This document shows positions 45,901 through 55,900 of a stretch of 64,000 nucleotides of DNA, one piece after another. Position numbers and translations under genes: made by a program. The stretch is from Nemertoderma westbladi. Its lineage: Eukaryota > Xenacoelomorpha > Nemertodermatida > Nemertodermatidae. Under the pieces are notes generated by a model. That model saw only the letters and a list, made by a program, of their open reading frames with translations, was not told the DNA's origin and did no database searches. The DNA is taken from positions 21,001 to 85,000 of the forward strand of contig JAUCBJ010005137.1 of the NCBI GenBank assembly GCA_032718475.1, in the 5' to 3' direction. Every line of letters begins with the position of its first letter. The stretch's first letter is position 1.

Positions 45901-47048
45901 GTTCTGAGTGGGAAGGATTCTATACAGACGAATTCTCCGATGCCAACGAATCCTGTTATCTAATAAATACCACAGTGTATCGAGCACTTACGGATGAAAA
46001 GGACACTGACGAGTTTACTCCAACTCCTTTTGACAAACAACCATCTTGGAAAGTTCCAACTTCCAACATAGGAATAAGAGAATTTCCTGTAGTGCAAGTT
46101 CGAGTTCATGGTCCCAACAAGAGTTACATAGTGAACGCCCTACTTGACTCCGGCAGCACAGGAACATTCATCGATCAAGAACTAGCCGAAGATATCTTTG
46201 CTGGACAACCCAAGTTCCGGACTAAATTGAATATGTCAGGAATTATGCAGGTTTGGAAATCTACCCTAACGGCAGATTACTATGTAGGTGCGTTGTCCAC
46301 CCCCCAGGATAAATTAGGAGCACAAAGTATAAGGTCAGTAAAAATGGTGGCTATAAAGAACTTCGCTACTACCCAAGCAGACCTTTATAATTGGGACGAG
46401 GATGAGAGCATCCAACATCTTAAGATACCTCGATTCCAGACGGATTATCCTGGAGTGCAAATACTTATCGGCCAAAACGCGCACGAGGCGCTCGAGACAT
46501 TGGAAAAACGACCTGCTCAACCGCAGCCACTACAAACCTATGCGGTAAGAACTAGAGTAGGTTGGTACTTCACTGGCCCTTCCCGTAGAACTCTCAAAGA
46601 GAGATTACCTCAACAACAGGTATACCAAGTAAAGGGGGAAGTGGAGAGCAGTGATGTGGACGACCCAACTGAGGGAACACCATACTCCTCAGATAATGAC
46701 GATATTAACTCCAATGTAGATCAATGGAGACATTGCCTTGGGACGATTAATCCAGCCGACATCGCTTCCAGAGGAGCAACTCCTCAAGAACTGATAGATA
46801 CTCCAGGCTGGTTAGGTGGACCCGACTCCCTAAGTAAAGAAGAAGATGAATGGCCTCCCCACCTTAACCCGGCTGAGATTAGACAGGCCAAGGGAGCGGA
46901 GAAAGTAACACGACAACCCAATCACCCAGCTGGTCGTTTATGTTTACTGGAAAGAGACCAAAAACTGTCCGGAAACTATGGAAGGCAAGATACTCTTCCT
47001 ACGACCACTTCCCTAATCCGACAAATATCTAGGGACTCCATAACATAA
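42912..47048 (+). CDS. BEL/Pao-type Gag-protease with truncated pol (inner ORF1, 1378 aa)
   Basis: Same protein as in element A, and uninterrupted. A VES/VEG acidic repeat (about 138-170) replaces part of the N-terminal region, and the EAERKAA coiled coil is shorter (about 250-290). The capsid-like region starts near 615. Zinc-binding clusters lie at about 903 (CALCDGPH), 936 (CYNCLRRGHQRRTC) and 955 (CAKCGAKHH). The protease motif LLDSGSTGTFID is near 1077. The NPADIASRG pol remnant is near 1279, followed by WLGGPDSL and a short tail. RT and integrase are absent at the same point as in A, so the loss predates the split of the copies. The ORF is intact while ORF2 is not, which fits a requirement in cis for Gag. 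Confidence 0.92.
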   Translation: MADTRQTLSDSLLETTACFSDQSVENPRPRSETPHTVRRATPAVVVTEPRLVEKISQFAKLVKRRWSAIGTRAQVKRDQEEAIKQQQPPSQEPSSQRPDSSSSSDTVERTPERGAKMADTVYDGRPACGESTDATSSQVESEVEGEVESEVEGEVESEVESEVESELTSAEKPRTRDAIDIYLSDYQRFLGDEELRRRLSGLSPNSEGTKLVLDSIDAEMLAANQAECDEKLRLIRVREEQIKKRRIEEQKAAAMAVATAEAEAERKAAAAEAKAERAVAEAERRASEQITQLELENLQETQDSINKQFTANQMQMMSRSTPKRQGYTSSEEGETTDPEGGGNRSRLSRRRKTSHRHKLPDLPPAVKRQLTSTDLGSAEPIEQFIQVKRLPTIVDEPEIIRPVVPKVTSVLETPTLPELNSKFPLHSTTLPVPGGTVHANTPVQIAEREINNLSPVVPRQPATMLATPASAVEWVEEGRRGMNLLLGQMQETVHQLKGTVREGRAELQEVQQSIALERDKLVNIQKGIPMPPVTLCQPVRSEVLHAQGVEPTRIYTASEVETPIANPIKGDYRPVINDIPYRPDNDPRNLYTDNSILNNTMVQESFTRQMARTEARQAVKVGEIVKFNGDEMKWLPFNEYYKDSIQNSVLSNGEKLRFLIKCLEGPPKLMALKFIGHPNGLRQVWDTLNIRYGNKDNIAKYLYAKLVAPRHFLSSEIIEFSDEIQEICRQLDWLGKSHEYQSSMVIGAVVSTLPKGGVCTRWDKKVLYMNEQQRRSPTMADLMSFLDSEVKLQLIRQSREKTSENKVSEKPDSRRRIIPVCYTDDGESQASQEEDSGKDTAKSYYDNKTYKDVSKYKSRTSDRREQVTTTPPTSPKRIHGRKPEERTRVQNVNQVKVSNIKPKCALCDGPHRLSACAEFLKKSMADRRGVLWDKRLCYNCLRRGHQRRTCYSDARCAKCGAKHHSLLHTEFERNSPSQVSEPKSHVQFSDVNDTDQSSEWEGFYTDEFSDANESCYLINTTVYRALTDEKDTDEFTPTPFDKQPSWKVPTSNIGIREFPVVQVRVHGPNKSYIVNALLDSGSTGTFIDQELAEDIFAGQPKFRTKLNMSGIMQVWKSTLTADYYVGALSTPQDKLGAQSIRSVKMVAIKNFATTQADLYNWDEDESIQHLKIPRFQTDYPGVQILIGQNAHEALETLEKRPAQPQPLQTYAVRTRVGWYFTGPSRRTLKERLPQQQVYQVKGEVESSDVDDPTEGTPYSSDNDDINSNVDQWRHCLGTINPADIASRGATPQELIDTPGWLGGPDSLSKEEDEWPPHLNPAEIRQAKGAEKVTRQPNHPAGRLCLLERDQKLSGNYGRQDTLPTTTSLIRQISRDSIT

Positions 47049-48662
47049 TAACATATGGAGTGGGTGTGTGATTATATCATTTTATATTTGTTTTTTATTT
47101 TATATTTATGTATGTATTATTACGTAATTTTATTATAATCGTTTTCTTTAATTTTATTTAGTAGAATGTTATTTTAGCGATTATTTAGTAAATTAGTGCA
47201 ATATATTAGTGTTTATTACGTACTTGATTACTTATAATATATTTAGTGCGACGGCATGAAATAATTATTTTTCTCTTTCCTTACTGTCCGTATTATATTA
47301 TAAATGCGAGACTATAGTAAGATGACATGTCAGTACTTATTAAAGTACAATAAAGCCACTACTATATTTAAGTATTATTGGTAGGCAGAGTATTAGGAAT
47401 GCAAAGTTCAGATCCTCGTGTCTCGGCTAAACCAAGCTCTGGGTAGACCTTGGAAACGACTTGCCTCTTCACACTGACATTGCTTCGTGCGATATTGCTC
47501 TTCTACCTTATAACAAATAATACATATAGTAGCGTGATGTCCCTCTAACAGTAGCGTAAAACGCAAATAAAGCTGTTAAATCTTTTGACCATCTGTAATT
47601 CTAGTCGATTAAGATATCGTGGCACCCACCGATATACTTGAAAGACAAATTCTAGAATCAGTGGTTAACGTCCCCAGACAAGTTCTGGAATAAATCGGTG
47701 CCCATCCTAAATATTAATTTAATATTTTGTTAAAATCTGTAAAATCCCGATCCTTTAAAATTTCTAGTCAATTAAGATATCGCAGTATTTACCGATATTC
47801 TTAGAAGGACTATTTTATAGAATTAAGGATCCTGAGTCCCCAGACATGCTCTGGAATAAAATTTATGTCAATTTAATATCAAATAATAAAATTCACGGGA
47901 ATAAATTTAAATTCATATTCAAATGAATTTCATAAATTGTCATTTTGTACAATTTATAACATTCCCAAAATTCCAGTAATTAATAGATCATGGGAGCGGA
48001 GATTCATATTGAGTGTACTAGAGTGTGAGAATCTCCAACATATAGTCAATAGCCGATAAAATTTATAAAATCATGCATAAAGAGGATATTGACAATTAAA
48101 GAATTACTATTAAATAACATCCCAGATCTGTATGCATGAGGATTGCCCTAATTCTACCGCTAGTTTTCCATAATGTCACCATGGCAACACCATTAGAAAC
48201 AAGTTAAAGGACCAATAAAAGCTTGCCCCATTGCGTAGCATAAGAGTATACATAGCGCACTATTAGTATCCAAGGATACATAGTAATAACGTGACATTCT
48301 GGAAGACAATGACTAACGGACAAAATGGCTTGCATGTGTGCAGTAAGTAATGATTGTATGGAATTTGTGCGTTTATAGGTGAATGATACTACTAAAGTGT
48401 GTTTACAGTAGCTAATCGCAATTGTAAAGTAGCATAACTCTACCGAGATAACCTCAAGTGGATTCAAGCCTTTGGGACGGACAGTGGTGGGACTTGTGTC
48501 GATTGTCGTTGTCGTGCTGTTGCTACATGTTGGCGCAAACACCGCGACAACGGTACATCGGCGCTGAGAAACCCACTGTCCGGGGTCAAAGACTAGTAGG
48601 CAGCGACGCCCGGTTGCCTAAATATTGACTCATACTAATATTAATAAACTCAGATAGCAGAT
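47049..48662 (+). other. Spacer between ORF1 and ORF2 of the inner element
   Basis: AT-rich, non-coding, conserved with 51355-52976. A diverged tandem pair (47595-47725 and 47755-47875) shares TTAAGATATCG, CCCCAGACA and CTGGAATAAA. No ORF is supported. Confidence 0.6.
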
Positions 48663-49952
48663 ATGACGGAATTAATAGAAGATGACCTTGGTATTAGAGA
48701 GCGATATACTCTACCTTTACAAGCGTTTGTGGATAGATTGATACGCGGTGAAGCCGATCCGACTATTACGGAGGACGATGGTCGTTATATCGAACCGCCG
48801 ATGTCCCAAGAGCAACTTACGCGTGAATTGGACTATCGAAAATTAACCGCTCGCTATACGCATCGTAATGGTACGTATATGGACTTCTTAACTACCGGCC
48901 ATCCTATCGATTTACATGATACGGACGATGTAGACACCCTAAAGGGAAATGGTTCTATTTAAATATCATACCCAGCGGAGTCGTAACGATAAACCGAGAA
49001 TAGATCACGAAAATTCTATTCGTAACAGACTGGGAAGACGAACCAATATGCCTAGAATCTGAGGAGATTCAGCCTATCGCGCTCGGAACAGCGACAACGA
49101 TTACATCCTAGAATGGTATCAAGGTCCACAGTGTCTCACTGCGTACGATTATCGCCATGCCAACTATGTTTCTCGGCAACGTTGTCGGTTATGCGCATCG
49201 AGAGACCATGTTACGCCCATGGACACAAACGTCCGCTGTTCCTATTTCCACAAACAACCGGCGATGGAAATTTATTGAGCGTATTGCAGATTTAATAATT
49301 TGCATATTTTTGCGGTTTGCCCTCAATTTATGACTCAATGTCACCACTGTCCACTAAAGGGACACGCCAGTTTCGATTGCCCTTTTAATCGCGATTTGGA
49401 AAGCGTAGATGAAATGATCACACTACGTTACATTAGAGCTTGGGAAGCGAACGCTGATTTACATCGTGATTCGCGCCATCGCTATTATCCTGGACGCGCT
49501 TACGAAGGAATTTATGCGTTCCATCCTTATCTATTCGCTTCTGTCGAACAGAAATCACGCATATCGAGTTACAGGAAGTATATCGACGGCCTTACGAGTA
49601 CCGAGCCCGCGAACGCGAGTTGGAAAGAACCATTAAACCAAGGAAGTTTCTAACTGCCTATGGTCCACCCACGGCCCTCATTCAGACCACTCGTAAAGGA
49701 CCCGTAAGAGCGGCTGTCTTAAAACGAGCTCTCAAAGCCGTTAGACCCCTCTCCCCCGACGTTGATGTCAATCAACTCGGCACTTCGACCGGCGGATATA
49801 CCGATCGCAATCCCATACCTTCTGATGCAATCATATTGCACCCTTCACCCAGGAGTTATAGCCCTCCTAGTAAAGTGGCTCGCCCCAAAGAGAAAAGGAC
49901 TCTTGCTAGCTTCAAAAAACTGCGTAAACGCCGTCCGCGCAAGAAAGACTAA
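48663..49952 (+). pseudogene. ORF2 of the inner element, deleted
   Basis: The first 91 codons are intact, then a small change (GACACCCTAAAGGG) shifts the frame and ends it at 48962. The 2.8-kb deletion with junction GACTGG/GAAGACG follows, as in element A. A further deletion of about 160 bp (junction at CGAGTTAC, near 49570) removes part of the C-terminal region. The pieces 49300-49653 and 49620-49952 still encode the CCHC knuckle (CHHCPLKGHASFDC) and the basic tail. It cannot make full ORF2 protein. Confidence 0.88.
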
Positions 49953-50022
49953 CTGTTTAGAGTATTTTTATATTTTAGAAACTGTGATTTTGTATATTTT
50001 ATAGACTTAAATCCCATTTTCT

Positions 50023-50030
50023 GGGAGCGG
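50023..50030 (+). promoter_or_regulatory. Polypurine tract of the inner element
   Basis: GGGAGCGG immediately before the 3' LTR, identical in the other two elements. Confidence 0.75.
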
Positions 50031-51259
50031 TGTAAAAGCTTTTGTGGGATAACTGATACGTTTGCCTTTGCTAGCCAGTTCCCCCCCAGGCGCTGGAATA
50101 CTCTAAAAGGGTTCTCCAACTGTATATATATTCCCCTCGCCCGCAAGGTACCTTTACAGGTGTTTTAACGGACATAAAAATCATTCTGCTATATACGTGT
50201 TTTGGCGGACATGGTAAGGCAAAAAACTTGTAATGCACCAACTACCTTTCACAGCTTAGCCGTGATGATTCATATTACGACATCTAACAGCTGGTTGCTG
50301 ACATGGAAACAGCCATTGGATGTATGGTTCTTTGTTTGGCTTGAGCCAATCAGAGCGATTTTTCCTGTCGACGTGTAGCTTTTAGTCGATCATAAGGAGA
50401 GTGTTCAGTCTTACTGCCTTACTTGATACTTTGTTGTTATTGCTGTCTAAGCCAGAAACACCGGCTCTAAGAACTCTAGTAAAACTGCTTAGATTATAGA
50501 AAGTATAACTGTTACCGGCGGCGGTGTTACCTCACTTAATTTAACTGCACTAATCATATTGTTTGTACTGCTATTTACCGTCAGTTATTAATTGTATCTA
50601 TTTGTTGATGGAAATATTGCTCTTTGGAGAATACGGATAAATCACCCAAAATTCCCAATTTTCTTGATACACTTCAGGTTAGAGAGGCGGGCTATACATA
50701 ACAATTGCGATTTATATTAATGTGGTGTGTATTGAATCCAAAGTTATTTAGCAGACCCTACGTGAGTCAATTGCTGCTCTCTTTATGTGTGATCAAATAT
50801 ACTGACGGTCGGCAGAATAGTGTGCATGATTGTGAGTGTGATGTGACTGGTAACAAAGCATTTCCTAAAGAATGCGACTTATACTTTAATCATAAGCCTT
50901 ATCGTTGCGTTTAGTATAAGTCCTAGCTCTGTTTAAATAGATAGAGCGCCACGTCATAAAGGAACTGTTAATATTTCCCGAAAGTTAATAATATCTGTCA
51001 GAAATTACATATTAGCGATCAATCGAATAATACAGTAGGCTTACACTGCAACCTTACACTGCAATAATAAAATCTAAGCATCCGAATTCAGCCTCCCGGG
51101 TGTAGATCCATCGGGTGAATGATCGCGCATGGGCTGGCTTCGGCTAATGTTTTGTTTATTAGCATAAAATATTGTCGTATGCTAAAGGTGTGTTAATTAA
51201 CTAAAAGACATATAAATTTTGGCAGGTTAAACTGCTAAAGGTCTTCAAAAGCGCGAACA
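50031..51259 (+). repeat. 3' LTR of the inner element (1229 bp)
   Basis: Near-identical to 39353-40581. It is followed by the right GAGAC target duplication (51260-51264) and then the resumed outer ORF1. Confidence 0.94.
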
Positions 51260-51354
51260 GAGACCGAAAACTGTCCGGAAACTATGGAAGGCAAGATACT
51301 CTTCCTACAACCACTTCCCTAATCCGACAAATATCTAGGGACTCCATAACATAA
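51260..51354 (+). pseudogene. Last codons of the outer ORF1
   Basis: Encodes ERDRKLSGNYGRQDTLPTTT...RDSIT-stop in the frame cut at 39352, including a sequence variant absent from the inner copy. Its presence here proves the nested order rather than three tandem proviruses. Confidence 0.88.
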
Positions 51355-52976
51355 TAACATATGGAGTGGGCGTGTGACTATATCATTTTATATTTGTTTT
51401 TATTTTATATTTATGTATGTATTATTATGTAATTTTATTATAATCGTTTTCTTTAATTTTATTTAGTAGAATGTTATTTTAGTGATTATTTAGTAGATTA
51501 GTGCAATATATTAGTGTTTATTACGTACGTAATTACTTATAATATATTTAGTGTGACGGCGAGAAATAATTATTTTTTCTCTTTCCTTACTGTCCGTATC
51601 ATATTATAAATACGTGACTACAGTAAGATGAAATGTCCGTACTTATTAAAGTACAATAAAGCCACTACTATATTCAAGTATTATTGGTAGGCAGAGTATT
51701 AGGAATGCAAAGTTCAGATCCTCGTGTCTCGGCTAAACCAAGCTCTGGGTAGACCTTGGAAACGACTTGCCTCTTCACACTGACATTGCTTCGTGCGATA
51801 TTGCTCTCATACCATATATAATAATACATATAGTAGCGTGATGTCCCTATAACAGTAGCGTGAAACGCAAATAAATCTGTTAAACCTTTTGACCATCTGT
51901 AATTCTAGTCGATTAAGATATCGCGGCACCCACCGATATACTTGAAAGACAAATTCTAGAATCAGTGGTTAACGTCCCCAGACAAGTTCTGGAATAAATC
52001 GGTGCCCATCTTAAATATTAATTTAATATTTATTAAAATCTGTAAAATTCAGATCCTTTAAATTTCTAGTCAATTAAGATATCGTAGCACTTACCGATAC
52101 TCTTAAAAGACAAATTTCATAGAATTAAGGATCCTATGTCCCCAGACCTGCTCTGGAATCAAATTGTGTCAATTTTAACATCAAATAATAAAATTCACGG
52201 GAATAAATTTAAATTTATATTTTAAATGAATTTCATAAATTGTCATTTTGTACAATTTATAACATTCCCAAAATTCCATTAATTAATAGATCATGGGAGC
52301 GGAGATTCATCCTATTGAGTGTATTAGAGTGCGAGAATCTCCAACATATAGTCAATAGCCGATAAAATTAATAAAATCATGCATAAAGAGGATATTGACA
52401 ATTAAAGAATTATTATTAAATAGCATCCCAGATCTGTATGCATGAGAATTACCCTAATTCTACCGCTAGCATTCCATAATGTCACCATAGCAACACCCAC
52501 GCTAGAATTAGAAGCAAGTTAAAAGAACAATAGAAAGCTTGTCCCATTGCATAGCATAGAGAATATAGCACACTGCTAGTATCCAAGGATACACAGTAAT
52601 AACGTGACATTCTGGAAGGCACTGACTAACGGACAAATGGCCTGTATGTGTGCAGTTGGTGACAGTTGTGTGGAATTTGTGCGTTTATAGGTGAATGTTA
52701 CTGCTAAAGTATGTTTACAGTAGCTAGTCGCAATTGTAAAAGTAGCCCAACTCTCCTATAGAAAGAACCTAAGTGGATCCAAGCCTTTGGGACGGACAGT
52801 GGAGTGACTTGTGCCGGTTATCGTTGTCGTGCTGTTGCTACATGTTGGCGTAAACACCGCGACGACGGTACATCGGCGCTGAGAATCCCACTGTCCGGGG
52901 GCAAAGAGAAGTAGGCAGCGACGCCCGCTCGCCTAAATATAAACTTATTTGATATTAATAAACTCAGATAGCAGAT
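51355..52976 (+). other. Spacer before the complete ORF2
   Basis: Collinear with 47049-48662. Close to ORF2 the words AAATATAAAC (52936) and TATTAATAAACTCAGATAGC occur; the first could serve as a TATA-like box for a separate ORF2 transcript. No other feature is visible. Confidence 0.5.
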
Positions 52977-55900
52977 ATGACGGAGTTGATAGAAGATGAT
53001 CTTGGTATTAGGGAGCGATATACTCTACCTTTACAAGCATTTGTGGATAGCTTAATACGCGGTGAAGCCGATCCAACCATTACGGAGGACGATGGTCGTT
53101 ATATCGAACCGCCGATGTCCCAAGAGCAACTTGCGCGTGAATTGGACTATCGAAAATTCACCACTCGCTATACGAATCGTAATGGTACGTATATGGACTT
53201 CTTAACGACCGGCCATCCTATCGATTTACATGATACGGACGATGTAGATACAGAGAGGGAAATGGTTCTATTTAAATATCATACCCAGCGGAGTCGTAAC
53301 GATAAACCGAGAATAGATCACGAAAATTCTATTCGTAATAGACTGGAAAGAGAAAACGTTGAAGAACCGGATAAACGCATCGACTTCAACGAATACCTAG
53401 AATTTTTGAGAGAAACCTATCTCAACATCGCTAGTCAGCAGAACTTAGAGACTCGATATCCTCAAGGTATCCATCACGACCCTGTGGTAGAACTCAAACG
53501 GCTCTATTTCACTATGATGTATCTTACCGCCGATCGTCCACTACCTGTTATCCCGGATAGTTTTGAACAAATGGAAGAATATTGCAAAACTGGAGAACGT
53601 TCACCCGCGTTTCCTCTACAGGACGTACGTCTTTGGTATTATTGTGACGAATGCCCTAGACCCAACCAACAAACTGAAAGACACAAACATCCGCGGAGAC
53701 GTTGCGCTAAACATAGTTTTACGCGTTACACTTACGGGAGTTTCGAGCGAAACCTGTTCGACGTACCACCCACGATCGCTCGTCTTAAACGATCACTGAA
53801 TAAACCCATGATCAGAGTTCCGGAATACTCGGTCAGGCCTCCTCATTCCCTAGTGAGACCTCAAACTCTTGATCCTAACAGTATCACTGATCCTCCCGAA
53901 CTATATTCCCTGTTCAAAGACTTAGTGTTACCCGAACAATTAATCGGTGGTGCTCCGGTAGTGGGTTCGTTAGACATCCGCCCATCCTACTTAGCCGGAT
54001 TGGGACGCGGGCAGCTAATATCGCCCTTTGATCCTTACAATCGTCCAGGATTAAACCCGATGCAACCCGCCACGGAAGTCGAGGAGAGCGTTATAAGAAA
54101 CGCTTTAGACGCCATTCGACAGAAAATCGGAAAGGGAACACAAGATTGTTTAGAGAAACGTAAATTACAACAACAAGTCCAATCGGTGAAGGAGTTAGCC
54201 TTGCCACAGTTCGATAGAGAAATCCAAAACCTCGAGGAAGACATCGAGCTTGGACGCACGTATTCTCTACAAGAATTTTTAGATGAACGCTTACAGAGAC
54301 AAGCGGAAGAAAATCTACTCGAAGAGAAACACACGAAACTGGAAGAGAGAGAAGAAGCCGCTTTAGCCCAACCGGAAGCTCAAATCCTCATGACGGACCT
54401 CTACTCTAAAACCGTTCGTCATCCCTCGATGATTCCACATTTCGGGGACAAGCTCTTCGCGACGATACAACCTCAACCGGTTGATATCAGTACAGGATCG
54501 CAAAATCTTATCGCTGACGCCCCTATGTTACAGCGTCCGCCGATCGAGGCCGCTCGTGTTGACGGTATACTCGTTGAACCTCCGGACAATCGAGCGGATC
54601 TTGTCCGTCGTATGGTACACGATGTCAACATACGCGCTAGACCTTTACAGAACTCGTTTTATGGGATTAAAGACCACCCTTATTACGTTAATCTGACTCA
54701 ATATTATATGGTAAAACCAGAAGACCCGACGCATAATTTAAAGTTTCTACCACTAATAAATCCTCTAGACATTGTCGAACTCGAACAATTGCAGAAACAT
54801 CTGGATCAGTTAGTAAAGGTAAACTCATTTAGAAAACCATATAACATTTCTCGAATCGAGAAAGATATAGAACCTCCTTATAATCTCGATGGATTTATTA
54901 AAACTCGATTAGTCCATTGGAATCTAGATGTATTATTTGAAGAAGAGAAAATACAAAGATATGGAAATGTGGAGACGTATACCACTCGGCATATGAAGTA
55001 TAGTGATCTCCCTGACGCTAACCAATGCGCCACCTTGTGGCATCCAGTAGGGATGACCCTAGAGAACGCCACCAAGGAGTGGAATGAAACTCTTAATGTT
55101 ATTGAGATGTATGGAGTTGTCACCTACGATAATGAAGGTAGCGTTCCGGTCGGAGAACTAGGAACTACGCGCATGATCCACATACGCGGATTAGCTGGTT
55201 CTACCCACGTGTTTACTCGAGCGTGTTCCGACGTGATTGATTATTCTTTTGAAACTCTCACCGAAACACAAAAGAATCTCCGACATGGACAATTCGAACT
55301 CGCGCAGCGTTACGTCATTGACACCGAACGCAAACCGGCCATGGGCATCGATGGATCGATGTTACCCCAGCCCGTACTCGAGATGTTGTTCAACGAAAGA
55401 ATCCTTAAAATCGGCTCAGCTGTTTATGGAGATCTCCAAAACGACTTTCGGAATATGGAGAACATTCCATACCCTTTCGTTGATACTCAGCTGATTGCTC
55501 CCTGGGCAGAAGGTCGAGGTTTCTTCCGCACCATGTATGCTAATACGTCTAGCAACATTACAAAGGTGCAACGAACTTCCATCGGACATCTTGCCTTTCA
55601 GGAATACGGATGGAATTTCAAAGTCGGAAATCCCATTAACTATCAACAAGTATACGGAGATCATTATTCTCGATTGTACTTTGATGGACCATTGACCGCA
55701 CCTGGCGCCGTGTATAGCTTCATGAGTGTTCCACTCCGTCCCTCCTTAGCTATTTACACGATCTTTGAAAACACCGCACTTGCCGGTTGGCTAGCCGATG
55801 TGTGCAGTCGTACTATACGCGCCCATCCATTAATACTTGGGACCAAACTCGCTAAGCTAGATGAACATAATAAATTCATCCGTTTCGAATGTTTCCGGCG

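Larger units (their letters stand above)
39353..51259 (+). mobile_element. Inner LTR retroelement, inserted in the outer one
   Basis: Complete 11.9-kb element, TG...CA ended, with LTRs of equal length (1229 bp) and a perfect 5-bp target duplication, GAGAC (39348-39352 and 51260-51264), lying in the outer ORF1. Order: LTR, leader, intact ORF1, spacer, deleted ORF2, polypurine tract, LTR. The LTRs show only two or three differences by eye, making this the youngest event of the nest. It shares the ORF1 and ORF2 deletions of element A. Confidence 0.94.
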
